Shown: positions 1 through 8,405 of the stretch, piece by piece
Layout of the letters: each line of letters begins with the position of its first letter
Position numbering within the stretch: position 1 is the first letter of the stretch
Source: Bordetella parapertussis
GTDB lineage: Bacteria > Pseudomonadota > Gammaproteobacteria > Burkholderiales > SG8-41
Reading direction: 5' to 3'
DNA: 64,000 nucleotides
NCBI GenBank assembly: GCA_945861275.1
Contig: CAMATZ010000008.1
Coordinates: 62,001-126,000, forward strand
Program-made: the position numbers and the translations under genes
Notes under the pieces: generated by a model
The model's database searches: none
The model's input: only the letters and a program-made list of their open reading frames with translations
What the model was told of the DNA's origin: nothing

Positions 1-172
1 CTGATTCCGCCCTTGGTGGCATCGTCATGTGGTTTTGTCGTGCGCGCAGCGCACGCTACGAGCGCGGCAACCGCTTAAGATAGCGCCATTGGTTTCTGAG
101 TGTTGTTTTTGGGCGGGCTGTAGTGCGGGAAATCATTGCATTCGAGCCGGTGTGGATGCCCTCCACCGCAAA
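1..172. other. Window-edge intergenic sequence, nothing recognised
   Basis: No convincing gene is seen between the left edge and the stop of the SDR gene. The short ORFs here are in both strands, lack ribosome binding sites and resemble no family I know. A small inverted repeat (gtgcgcgcagcgcac) sits near position 38, but without a T-run it is not a clear terminator. Confidence 0.4.
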
Positions 173-877
173 TCAACTGAGGGAGGTCACCGGTACCGCA
201 GCGCCATGCACGGCGCGTGCGGCATCCGACGCGAGGAACACGATCACGTTTGCCAAATCCGCCGGCGCGACCCACTTCGCCGGATTGGCCTTGGGCATCG
301 CCGCGCGATTTTCGGGCGTGTCGATAATGGTCGGCAGCACGCAGTTGACGTTGATGTTCTTCTCACGCAGTTCCGCAGCCATCGCTTCGGTCATGCGGAT
401 CACCGCGCCCTTCGACGCGGTGTAAGCGCCCATCTGCGCCACGCCCTTTTGCGCGGCAAAGGCGCCGACGTTGACGATCTTGCCGCCGCCCGCCGCTAGC
501 ATGTGCGGCACCACGGCACGCACCGCGTGAAGCAGCGTGCGGGTGTTGATGTCGAACAGGAAGTTCCAGTTCTCGTCCGAGGTCTCATGCACTGTCTCGC
601 CCATGCGGAATCCGCCGGCGATGTTGCACAGCACGTCGATGCGCCCGAAGCGCGCGAGTGCGGCTTGCGCAACGCCGGTCGCCCCGGCCATCTCGAGTAG
701 ATTCGCGGGCGCGAACGAGCGGTGTTCGCCCTCCTCTCCAAAGGCCGCCTGCAGACTCTCGCGTTTGAGATCCACCAGCATCAGGTTTGCGCCCAGATCG
801 GCAAACGCCTTGGCCGCAGCCTTGCCCAGATTGCCGGCCGCGCCGGTGACGATGACAGTTCGATTGCCGAAGCTCAT
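173..877 (-). CDS. SDR family NAD(P)-dependent oxidoreductase
   Basis: A 234-residue short-chain dehydrogenase/reductase, probably cytosolic, oxidising or reducing an unknown alcohol/ketone. The N-terminus carries the Rossmann motif TGAAGNLG and the centre the YTASK catalytic Tyr/Lys pair. The ORF track begins 15 codons further upstream; I chose the ATG at 877 because it follows a strong GGAGAAGGAAC ribosome binding site and begins directly before the first beta strand (MSFGNRTVIV). Oddity: the residue thirteen before the catalytic Tyr, normally Ser, is Ala (NVGAFAA), so the classical Ser-Tyr-Lys triad is incomplete. It stands alone downstream of mutM on the same strand. The family is certain, the substrate unknown. 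Confidence 0.88.
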   Translation of the reverse strand: MSFGNRTVIVTGAAGNLGKAAAKAFADLGANLMLVDLKRESLQAAFGEEGEHRSFAPANLLEMAGATGVAQAALARFGRIDVLCNIAGGFRMGETVHETSDENWNFLFDINTRTLLHAVRAVVPHMLAAGGGKIVNVGAFAAQKGVAQMGAYTASKGAVIRMTEAMAAELREKNINVNCVLPTIIDTPENRAAMPKANPAKWVAPADLANVIVFLASDAARAVHGAAVPVTSLS

Positions 878-935
878 GTTCCTTCTCCCAAATACGGTGT
901 GGACAGTGTGTGCAGATTGCATTTTGCCACGCCGA

Positions 936-1751
936 TCAGCGTTGGCAGGTAGAGCAATAGAATGTCGACCGCTGCCCTTGCAGCAAGCGCTTAATCAGTG
1001 TGCCACAGCGGTTACACGGTTGCTCCTCGCGGTCATATACCGCGAAATTACTCTGAAAATTTCCTGCCATGCCGTCGCCGCCGACATAATCGCGAATGCT
1101 GCTGCCGCCCGCAGTGATGGCTGCGCTTAAGGTTTCCCGAATCGAACTGGCCAAAGCGTCACAGCGCGCGCGCGTGAGCCGGCGCGCGGCGATGCGTGGG
1201 CCAATGCCAGCACGGAACAGCGCTTCGCTGGCGTAGATGTTGCCCACGCCCACCACCACGTGGCTGTCCATGATGACGAGTTTGATGGCGGCGCTGCGCT
1301 TGCGCGTGGCCTTGAACAGCGCGGTACCGTTGAAATCTGCGGATAGCGGTTCGGGACCCAGGCGCGCGAACAACTTGTGCCGCAACACGTCGCCGCTATG
1401 CCACAGTACCAGGCCGAAGCGCCGCGGGTCGCGCAGGCGGACGGCTTTGCCGTTCGACAGCACCAGATCGAAGTGATCGTGTTTTTCCGGCGGCGTGTCG
1501 CGATCCACCAGCCACAAGCGCCCCGACATGCCCAGATGCACAATCAAGGTACCGGTGCCGCAATCGATCAGCAAATATTTTGCACGGCGTGTCAGTGCGT
1601 GTATGGTCAGGCCTGCTACGCACCGGGGCAATGCGCGCGAAATCGGCTGTCGCATGCGCCGCTCGCGCACCAGGGCGTGTTCGATGCGCACGCCTACCAT
1701 CGCCGCGAGCAGGCCGCGGCGCGTGGTTTCGACTTCAGGTAGTTCGGGCAT
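936..1751 (-). CDS. mutM: Formamidopyrimidine-DNA glycosylase
   Basis: A 271-residue bifunctional DNA glycosylase/AP lyase of base-excision repair that removes 8-oxoguanine and formamidopyrimidines. The mature N-terminus PELPEVETTRRG supplies the catalytic Pro (Schiff base) and Glu, the conserved Lys lies at about residue 58 (RRAKYLL), and a CxxC...CxxC zinc finger (CNRCG...CSTC) closes the protein. The ORF track starts 34 codons earlier inside a GTGAAG repeat, but the enzyme must begin at MPELPEVE, so the start is 1751. Length is normal for the family. It lies downstream of the ABC exporter operon, separated by a large hairpin repeat. Confidence 0.97.
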   Translation of the reverse strand: MPELPEVETTRRGLLAAMVGVRIEHALVRERRMRQPISRALPRCVAGLTIHALTRRAKYLLIDCGTGTLIVHLGMSGRLWLVDRDTPPEKHDHFDLVLSNGKAVRLRDPRRFGLVLWHSGDVLRHKLFARLGPEPLSADFNGTALFKATRKRSAAIKLVIMDSHVVVGVGNIYASEALFRAGIGPRIAARRLTRARCDALASSIRETLSAAITAGGSSIRDYVGGDGMAGNFQSNFAVYDREEQPCNRCGTLIKRLLQGQRSTFYCSTCQR

Positions 1752-1760
1752 TTGCTTGCT

Positions 1761-1886
1761 GTGAAGAGTGAAGGGTGGAGGGGAGGAAAGGGCAAGGGCG
1801 TGAACGGGTGTAGGAGTGAAGGAGTGAAGGAGTGAATGGGGTATCTCTTTCACCCCTTCACTCCTTCACTCCTTCACGGATTCACA
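1761..1886. repeat. GTGAAG/CTTCAC palindromic repeat, copy 1
   Basis: A low-complexity stretch built of GTGAAGG/AGTGAAGG units followed by its inverse CACTCCTTCAC units. The arms at 1816-1836 and 1857-1877 are perfect 21-base complements with a 20-base loop. It separates the DUF4340-like gene from mutM on the minus strand. Related palindromes occur near 11.93 kb and 58.2 kb. There is no T-run, so it is not a classical intrinsic terminator. Confidence 0.85.
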
Positions 1887-1888
1887 CC

Positions 1889-2722
1889 TCACCGCCCTAC
1901 AGGCGGCGACATCATTTGCTTGCCGATGTCTGCGGTGAAAACGAACTGCAGGCCGAGATCCGCGCGGCGCACGATGAGTTCCGGTTCGGATCGCACTATG
2001 CCGAGCGTGACCCTGGCGCCGTGTTTGAGGGTGATATAAATTTCAGCGGCCACTTTGCGCGCATCACTCACTTCAGTACGCAGCGCACTGCCGTCGCGCC
2101 ACTGCGCTACCCAGCGGTTGTAATCGTCTTGCGAGAGTTCGCCGGCAGGCGGCGTGGTGCTCCATTTTTTTTCGTCGGTGGCGACAGTGAATGCGCCAAA
2201 CTCAAAGCGCAGCGGCACGTCATTGGGCGCCAGCACGCTGCGCCGCAACAGCGCCTGCGCATTTGCTGGCACGGCAGCGGCGAAGCGCAATTCCAGCGGG
2301 AAAATCTGATTTTGCGTGAGCATGTATTGTTCGCGTGTGACGGTGTTGATGGCGCCGAACGCAAAGCGTTGATCGTTGATGAGGAGTTCTGTTGCTGGAT
2401 GGTCGAGCTCGAACTTCGCGGCTTCCGACGCCGGGTACTGCAACGCGCTTTTGGCTTCGAGCACCGCCAGCAGCCGCAGTACCTGAAAATCGTCCGCTGG
2501 CGCTTTGATCGGTTCGGTCATGAACCATTCCGCATTGCGCTTTTCCAGCGCCGCCAGCATCTTGCCATTGCGCTGCACACGCAGCGTGCGCGCGTCAGCG
2601 GGCTTGAGTGTCGAGACCGCATGCGCAGGGCCTTGCGGCTGGGGCGGCTTTAGCCACACCAACAAGCCCAGCGCGATGACGCAGGCGAACAGTGCGCCGA
2701 GGGTAATCCAGCGTTTGCGCAC
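1889..2722 (-). CDS. DUF4340-like membrane-anchored protein of ABC exporter operon
   Basis: A 277-residue protein with one N-terminal hydrophobic segment (ITLGALFACVIALGLLVWL) followed by a large, presumably periplasmic, domain resembling the DUF4340 proteins found next to GldG-like ABC components. The GTG at 2722 is chosen as start: it overlaps the TAG of the preceding gene by one base (TAGTG), typical translational coupling, and places the basic VRKRW just before the membrane segment. It is the last gene of the four-gene operon. Precise function unknown; it probably assists the ABC complex at the membrane. Confidence 0.75.
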   Translation of the reverse strand: MRKRWITLGALFACVIALGLLVWLKPPQPQGPAHAVSTLKPADARTLRVQRNGKMLAALEKRNAEWFMTEPIKAPADDFQVLRLLAVLEAKSALQYPASEAAKFELDHPATELLINDQRFAFGAINTVTREQYMLTQNQIFPLELRFAAAVPANAQALLRRSVLAPNDVPLRFEFGAFTVATDEKKWSTTPPAGELSQDDYNRWVAQWRDGSALRTEVSDARKVAAEIYITLKHGARVTLGIVRSEPELIVRRADLGLQFVFTADIGKQMMSPPVGR

Positions 2723-4083
2723 TAGAACGCCTTGCGCCGCCGCCACCACACTACGATGCCGGTAATGGCGAACACCAGCGGCAGCACCAGCAGAAATGTA
2801 AACGCGATCGTATACAGCAAGGTCTGATCGATGTTGATCTGCACATCGGCGGCTGGACGCGGCGGAATCGCGATCAGCTTGTCGTCGCCGCTGAGCCAGT
2901 TGAGCATCGCCACGCCCAATTGCAGATTGCCGCCATTGCCCAAAAACGAATTCGACAAAAACGCGCCGTTGCCTACCACCACCACGCGCTGCTGCCGGTC
3001 GCCCGCGGTGCGTTCGAACGCGGTGGCAATATTAATCGGGCCCTGAAAATCACGATCCTTGTCAAACACGGGCTTGTCGTCGAGCTTGCCGGTTTCGACC
3101 CATCCGCGTTGTGCGACCTCAATCAGCGGTGTCATGCGCCAGCCTTCGCGCTCGTCCGCGCCGATCTGGCGGCTGCCGGGAAACAGCGTGTTCAGGCGAA
3201 ACGCGCCGGTGATGGCATGGCGCGCATAGTTCGAACCAACCGCGAGCGTGGGCGGGCCGCTGCGCGGTTTCAGCGACGGATCAACCACCGTGCCGGGTGT
3301 CAACACCAGGCCGAGAAATTCCGCCACCGGCTCCAGGCCGCGCAAAGGTTCAGGATCGATCAACCACAGCAGGTTGCCGCCGCTTTCGACATGTGCGCGC
3401 AGTTTCGCGACTTCACTCTCCTGCAAATTCGCTTGCGGGCTGGCGATGATCAAGGCGGCGGCATTGCGCGGCACATCCTGCGCGATCGACAGATTCAAAC
3501 TGGACAGTTTGTAACCTTTCAATTGCAACTGGCGGCCGAATTCGCCGAGATCGTGATTGGCGACGCCATCGAGTTTGCGCTCACCGTGGCCATCGAGCCA
3601 GTACACCACCGTGTTGCCGGTGCGCGTGAGACGTATCAGCGCGTTGACGAAATTCTGCTCGTTGAATTCACCCAGCGGCAGATGTTCGGTGCGGCGCTTG
3701 TGCTCAATCACCAGTTCGTTGGGCGAACGCAGCCCCGCCGCATTGGCGCGCTTGGGGTCGTCGCGCGGATCGACCAAAGCCAGCGAGAGATCGGGTTTTA
3801 TGCGTTGCCATGGGCGCAATTTTTCCTGCACCAGTTTGTGGACATCGTTGCCGCTGCCGTCTTTGGCCATCGCGTACGCGGTGACGCTCACCGGACCGTC
3901 GAATTGCTTGAGCGCATCCTGCGTGCCTTGTGACAGCGTGTTGCGCGCGTTGGCGGTGACATCCCGCTCGACGCGATACTCGCGCGCCACCCACGCCAGC
4001 AGCATCACCAGCGCGAGCAACAGCACCGTGTAGATCCAGCCTTGCGCGAGCAACTGCGCGCGGACTTTGCGGGTGATGTTCAC
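2722..4083 (-). CDS. GldG-like ABC transporter auxiliary protein
   Basis: A 453-residue protein with an N-terminal transmembrane segment (YTVLLLALVMLLAWVA), a large extracytoplasmic domain and a C-terminal transmembrane segment followed by WWRRRKAF. This layout and motifs such as DPRDDPKRAN and VYWLDGHGE match the ABC-transporter auxiliary/GldG family, known from Bacteroidetes gliding genes but widespread elsewhere. The ORF track starts at 4119, inside the permease gene; I prefer the GTG at 4083, just after the permease stop. It probably partners with the upstream ABC-2 permease. The exported or sensed substrate is unknown. Confidence 0.82.
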   Translation of the reverse strand: MNITRKVRAQLLAQGWIYTVLLLALVMLLAWVAREYRVERDVTANARNTLSQGTQDALKQFDGPVSVTAYAMAKDGSGNDVHKLVQEKLRPWQRIKPDLSLALVDPRDDPKRANAAGLRSPNELVIEHKRRTEHLPLGEFNEQNFVNALIRLTRTGNTVVYWLDGHGERKLDGVANHDLGEFGRQLQLKGYKLSSLNLSIAQDVPRNAAALIIASPQANLQESEVAKLRAHVESGGNLLWLIDPEPLRGLEPVAEFLGLVLTPGTVVDPSLKPRSGPPTLAVGSNYARHAITGAFRLNTLFPGSRQIGADEREGWRMTPLIEVAQRGWVETGKLDDKPVFDKDRDFQGPINIATAFERTAGDRQQRVVVVGNGAFLSNSFLGNGGNLQLGVAMLNWLSGDDKLIAIPPRPAADVQINIDQTLLYTIAFTFLLVLPLVFAITGIVVWWRRRKAF

Positions 4084-4093
4084 GCCCGAACCA

Positions 4094-4864
4094 TTAGCCG
4101 CGCAGCCGCCGCGCTTCAAGCTGGCGCACGGTGAGCGCGAGAAACAGCGCGGTCAGCAACAGCAGGCAAATGATGGCGTAACTGTCGATCAGGCCGCGTC
4201 CCAGCGGTTCGAAATTTTTTACCGGCGAAAACACCTGCGCGAACGCGGCCAGCACACCGAGGCCGCGCGCGTGCAGGTTGTCGGCCACGTGTTCACCCAT
4301 GAACACCATCGCCAGCAGCGCGCCGAACGAGCCCAGCGCCGCCACGATGGGCTGCGCGGTGAGACTCGACACATACAAACTCACTGCCGAAAACGCCGCC
4401 GCGGTTAGTGCAAGGCCAAGCACGATGCTGCCGATCAGACGGTAGTCGAGTTTCGTAGCCACACTAAGCGATAGCGGCATTACTGCTATTAAACACAATA
4501 TAATCAATAACATACCGAATAACGCAAAAAACTTTCCCAGCACGATATCGAGCATCGAAATGGGCGCCGAGGTGAGCAGCACCATGGTTTGGTTGCGGCG
4601 CTCTTCGGCGATCAAGCGCATCGCCAGCAGCGGCACGGCGAACAACAGGATCGCCGCGGTGATGGAAAACGTCGGTGCCGCGACCAATTCGGTGAAGCCG
4701 GGCGGGCTGGGCAATTGCAGCAACTGCGGTTGTATCTGCAAAAAATCATCGAAGCGTTTGAGAAAGCCGTAACCGACGATGACCTGCACAAACGTCAGCA
4801 CCACCCACGCGGTGGGCGAAATAAACAGCGACTTCAGATCCTTGCCGGCGATGGTGAAGATCAC
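4094..4864 (-). CDS. ABC-2 type transporter permease (GldF-like)
   Basis: A 256-residue integral membrane protein with several strongly hydrophobic segments (for example WVVLTFVQVIVGYGF, ITAAILLFAVPLLAM and LLLTALFLALTV) and the ABC-2 permease motif region MRLIAEERRNQTMVLL. It would form the membrane channel energised by the ATPase encoded 21 bases upstream. The gene order ATPase-permease-GldG-DUF4340 matches the Gld-like exporters of many proteobacteria. The start at 4864 gives a short cytoplasmic N-terminus (MIFTIAGKDLKSLF) typical of the family. Substrate unknown. Confidence 0.88.
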   Translation of the reverse strand: MIFTIAGKDLKSLFISPTAWVVLTFVQVIVGYGFLKRFDDFLQIQPQLLQLPSPPGFTELVAAPTFSITAAILLFAVPLLAMRLIAEERRNQTMVLLTSAPISMLDIVLGKFFALFGMLLIILCLIAVMPLSLSVATKLDYRLIGSIVLGLALTAAAFSAVSLYVSSLTAQPIVAALGSFGALLAMVFMGEHVADNLHARGLGVLAAFAQVFSPVKNFEPLGRGLIDSYAIICLLLLTALFLALTVRQLEARRLRG

Positions 4865-4885
4865 GGCCGCGCATCCTGTCGTGCT

Positions 4886-5854
4886 TTAGTCATTTTCGTC
4901 ACGCCGCGTGAGGTTGACAAACACATCTTCCAGATTGGTTTGCGCCGGGCCGATCTGGCGCAGCCCCCACTGACGCTCCGCGGCCAGCGCCACGATGCGC
5001 GCGGTGGGGTCCGCCGCCGCCGTGACGCGCACGCGAAACAGGTTTTCAGCGGCAGGTCCAGCCTGTTCGACGTGCTCGACGCCGGGGATCGCGAGCAATT
5101 CTTCCACTGCCGGTGGTTGGTTCAACCCTACCAGCAGCGTGCGCCCGCTATGCAACTGTTTGAGCGCGCTGATGGTATCGGCATACACCATTTTGCCGTG
5201 ATGCATGATTTGCACGCGGTCGCAGATGGCTTCGACTTCGGACAGGATATGCGTGGACAGAATCACGCTGTGCGCGCTGCCGAGCTCGCGTATCAAAGCG
5301 CGGATATCGCGAATCTGATTGGGATCAAGGCCCACGGTCGGCTCATCGAGAATAATCACATCGGGTTCGTGCACAATGGCTTGCGCGATGCCCACACGCT
5401 GCTGGTAGCCTTTGGACAGCGTGCCGATCAGTTTGCGGCTGACGTCACCGAGACCGCAGCGTTCGCGCGCGCGATTGACCGCCGCGGTGCGCTGCGCTCT
5501 GGGCACGCGATGCAGGCGCGCCGCGAGTTCGAGATATTCGACGACGTTAAGGTCGCGGTAGAGCGGCGGTATTTCGGGCAGGTAACCGATGTGCGCCTTG
5601 GCGGCTACCGGGGCTTCGAGCATATCAACGCCGCAGATACTGACCGACCCCGTGGTGGGCGCCAGATTGCCGGTCAACATCTGCATGGTGGTGGTTTTGC
5701 CTGCGCCGTTGGGACCCAGAAAACCGAGCACTTCGCCCTGCCGCAGGTGCAGATCAATGCCATCCACGGCGGCATGTGCGCCGAAGCGGCGGGACAAATC
5801 GCTGGCGTGGATGGTCGCCGCCGCAGCGATCGGAGAGGGCGCTGAAGATGACAT
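4886..5854 (-). CDS. ABC transporter ATP-binding protein (GldA-like)
   Basis: A 322-residue ATPase, first gene of the four-gene exporter operon. The Walker A motif GPNGAGKTT is near residues 47-55, the signature LSKGYQQRV near 146-154 and Walker B VIILDEPT near 166-173, followed by the switch His region STHILSE. The C-terminal 90 residues resemble the extension seen in CcmA/NodI-like exporters. It would hydrolyse ATP to drive the adjacent ABC-2 permease. Expression probably begins in the 148-base gap shared with the divergent TPR gene. The substrate cannot be read from sequence. Confidence 0.92.
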   Translation of the reverse strand: MSSSAPSPIAAAATIHASDLSRRFGAHAAVDGIDLHLRQGEVLGFLGPNGAGKTTTMQMLTGNLAPTTGSVSICGVDMLEAPVAAKAHIGYLPEIPPLYRDLNVVEYLELAARLHRVPRAQRTAAVNRARERCGLGDVSRKLIGTLSKGYQQRVGIAQAIVHEPDVIILDEPTVGLDPNQIRDIRALIRELGSAHSVILSTHILSEVEAICDRVQIMHHGKMVYADTISALKQLHSGRTLLVGLNQPPAVEELLAIPGVEHVEQAGPAAENLFRVRVTAAADPTARIVALAAERQWGLRQIGPAQTNLEDVFVNLTRRDEND

Positions 5855-6002
5855 TGATAATGTGGCTTTATAAGCGTCGCTTGTGGAGTGTGCGAAATAT
5901 ACCTAAACTGTGAAACTTAATGAAGCGATGTTGCTCAAAACGCTCGAATAATCATTTGCTTATTTCATATTTATTGCTGTTGTCGCGAAACGCCTCGTCC
6001 TT

Positions 6003-7757
6003 ATGACCTTACACAAAAACTGGCTTATTACAGCGCTGATAGTGGCATGGGCTGGCGCCGCGCCTGCCTTTGCGCAGGCGCCCGCCCCGTCGGCGCCCGC
6101 GGCGCCACGCGTGAAGCCCCAGTCACCCACAGCATCGGCGCTGCCGCTGCTGGATCTTTCGCCGGAACTGCTCTACAAAATAATGCTGGCGGAAATCGCC
6201 CTGCAACGCGGTTCGCCGCAGTTGGCGGCGCAAACCCTGCTTGAAGTCGCGCGCGCAACGCGCGATCCGCGGGTGGCGCAGCGTGCCACCGAAGTGGCGT
6301 GGAACGCGCGTTTAATGAAAGAGGCGCTCGAAGCCGCCAGTCTGTGGTTGAACCTTGTTCCGCAATCGCCCCAGGCGCGGCAAGTGGTGGCGTCATTGCT
6401 GGTGAATCAGGAAAATCTAGCCGAGGCGAAGGCGCCGCTGGAGCAATGGCTCGCCGGCGACAAGGCCAATGTGGCGCGCAACTTCGCGCAAGTGGCGCAG
6501 TTGCTCACGCGCCACAAAGATAAAAAAGCGGTGTTTGAGTTGCTGCGCGGGCTGGCGCGCCCGTATAACAGCAACGCCGAGGTGCGCCTGGCGGTGGCGC
6601 AGGCGGCGTGGAACGCCAATGATGTCGATGCCTCGCTGGCGGAATCGCGCGCGGCACTTAGCCTCCAGCCTGATCTCGAACTGGCGGCGTTGTTTCACGC
6701 GCAGGCGCTCGCGCGCCGTTCCCCGGCCGAGGCGTTGACCTATCTCGGCGATTACCTTAACCGTTTTCCGCAGGCAAAAGACGGGCGGCTTGCCTATGCG
6801 CGTTTGCTGGCGAGCGAAAAGCGTCAGGCGGATGCACGCCAGCAGTTTGAAATTCTGGTGAAGGAAGCCCCCAACAATCCGGATATCGCGATGGCGGTGG
6901 CTTTGCTGGCGCTGCAGACCGGCGACCCGGAATCCGCTGAAAAGCATTTCAAAGGCGCACTCGACGCGGGCCACAAAGAGCCCGACGCCATCTGGTTGTT
7001 TCTGGGCCAGATCAACGAAGATCGCAAAAATTATGAGGAAGCGCTTAAATGGTACGGCGGCGTCAGCAGTGGTGATCGCTATTTGAGCGCGCAGGCGCGT
7101 TACGCCAATGTGCTGGTCAAACAAGGCAAGCTGGACGCGGCGCGCAAGCACTTGCAATCGATAACACCGACCGACAACGCGCAGCGCATCCAGTTGGTGC
7201 AGGCCGAGGCCAATCTGCTGCGCGAGTCGCAGGCCTACAATGACGCCTATGATTTGCTGGGCAAGTCGCTCGAAGGCACGCCGGATTCGGTGGATCTGCT
7301 CTACGACCAGGCGATGATCGCGGAGAAGCTCGACAAGCTCGATGTGCTGGAGCGCAATCTGCGCAAAGTTATAGAGATCGACCCCAAACATGCGCACGCC
7401 TACAACGCGCTCGGCTACACCCTGGCTGATCGCAACCAGCGCTTGCCCGAAGCGCGCAAACTCATCGAAAAAGCGCTTGAGCTATCACCGCAGGACGGCT
7501 ACATCATCGACAGCTTGGGCTGGGTGCTGTATCGCATGGGGCGCACGGGCGAGGCTGTGACACAGTTGCGCCGCGCCTTCGAGCTGCGGCCCGAGGCCGA
7601 AGTCGGCGCGCATCTGGGTGAAGTATTGTGGGCCGATGGCAAGCGTGAAGAAGCGCTAAAAATCTGGTCTAACCTGTTAAAGGATGGCCCCGCCAACGAC
7701 ACGTTGCAAAGCACGGTAAAGCGTCTGGCGCCTTCGCTGCTGCCTGCTGTTAAGTAA
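6003..7757 (+). CDS. Tetratricopeptide-repeat protein, exported
   Basis: A 584-residue protein with a Sec-type signal peptide (LITALIVAWAGAAPAFAQA) and a proline/alanine-rich linker, then many TPR helices; the clearest repeats are NALGYTLADRNQRLPEARKL and DSLGWVLYRMGRTGEAV near the C-terminus. TPR proteins act as protein-interaction scaffolds. This position immediately upstream of lolB and ispE is typical of betaproteobacteria, which suggests a role in outer-membrane biogenesis, but that is inference. It probably forms an operon with lolB (9-base gap) and is divergent from the ABC exporter. Confidence 0.88.
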   Translation: MTLHKNWLITALIVAWAGAAPAFAQAPAPSAPAAPRVKPQSPTASALPLLDLSPELLYKIMLAEIALQRGSPQLAAQTLLEVARATRDPRVAQRATEVAWNARLMKEALEAASLWLNLVPQSPQARQVVASLLVNQENLAEAKAPLEQWLAGDKANVARNFAQVAQLLTRHKDKKAVFELLRGLARPYNSNAEVRLAVAQAAWNANDVDASLAESRAALSLQPDLELAALFHAQALARRSPAEALTYLGDYLNRFPQAKDGRLAYARLLASEKRQADARQQFEILVKEAPNNPDIAMAVALLALQTGDPESAEKHFKGALDAGHKEPDAIWLFLGQINEDRKNYEEALKWYGGVSSGDRYLSAQARYANVLVKQGKLDAARKHLQSITPTDNAQRIQLVQAEANLLRESQAYNDAYDLLGKSLEGTPDSVDLLYDQAMIAEKLDKLDVLERNLRKVIEIDPKHAHAYNALGYTLADRNQRLPEARKLIEKALELSPQDGYIIDSLGWVLYRMGRTGEAVTQLRRAFELRPEAEVGAHLGEVLWADGKREEALKIWSNLLKDGPANDTLQSTVKRLAPSLLPAVK

Positions 7758-7766
7758 CTTCGGTAA

Positions 7767-8351
7767 ATGATCGTTTTTAATCGACGCCGCGCTGTACTGG
7801 CGGCCGCTGCCGGCTTACTCACCCTGGCGGGTTGCGCCAGTGTGCAGCCGGTGCCGGAAATGGCGGGGCGCGCAGCACCCTTTGATGTCTTGGGCCGGGT
7901 GTTGGTGCATTACGACGGCCGTGCATTTAGCGCCAATGTGCGCTGGCTGCACGGGGCAGATGCCGATGAGTTATTTCTGATGACGCCCACCGGACAAGTG
8001 CTGGCGCAATTGCGCGAAGATGCCGAGGGGGCGGTATTTACCAGCGCGGACAAAAGGGAGTATCGCGGCGCGCGCGCGGAGTCGCTGACCAAACAGGCGC
8101 TGGGTTGGGAGTTGCCGCTGGCGCGCATGCAGCACTGGGTGCGCGGCGTGCCCGTGCCCAACTATCCTGCCGTGATTGATGAGCGCGATGCCGCCGGCAA
8201 AATCCGACACCTGACGCAAGACGGCTGGAAAATCACCTACGAGTATTATGCTGCCGCCGAAAACGACGGTCTGCCGCGGCGCATGGAGATCGTGGGCGAA
8301 AAACAAACGATGCGGCTGGTGATTGATACCTGGCGCAAAGAAACACCTTAG
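7767..8351 (+). CDS. lolB: Outer-membrane lipoprotein insertion protein LolB
   Basis: A 194-residue lipoprotein with a type II signal peptide (LLTLAGC lipobox, Cys near 23). LolB receives lipoproteins from the periplasmic carrier LolA and inserts them in the outer membrane. The mature part has the expected small beta-barrel size and features such as GRVLVHYDGRAFSANVRW and WELPLARMQHWVRG, which match the LolB lipoprotein-binding fold. The gene follows the TPR gene by nine bases and precedes ispE, the usual order in betaproteobacteria. Sequence conservation of LolB is low, but context and size make the call firm. Confidence 0.92.
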   Translation: MIVFNRRRAVLAAAAGLLTLAGCASVQPVPEMAGRAAPFDVLGRVLVHYDGRAFSANVRWLHGADADELFLMTPTGQVLAQLREDAEGAVFTSADKREYRGARAESLTKQALGWELPLARMQHWVRGVPVPNYPAVIDERDAAGKIRHLTQDGWKITYEYYAAAENDGLPRRMEIVGEKQTMRLVIDTWRKETP

Positions 8352-8405
8352 GGCCTGTCAACAATTAATTCGCGAGCGCGCCAGGGAGGGAGTTAATTTC
8401 GCGCC

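Noticed and set aside
1761-1886. CRISPR-like direct repeats (GTGAAGG units)
   Set aside because: Units are short, tandem and inverted without unique spacers; no cas genes are present.
4589-5845. 418-residue plus-strand ORF over ABC ATPase and permease
   Set aside because: Antisense shadow of two clear ABC genes; His/Arg-rich composition and no start signal.
6417-7397. 326-residue minus-strand ORF opposite the TPR gene
   Set aside because: Antisense of a TPR-repeat gene; repeats explain the length.
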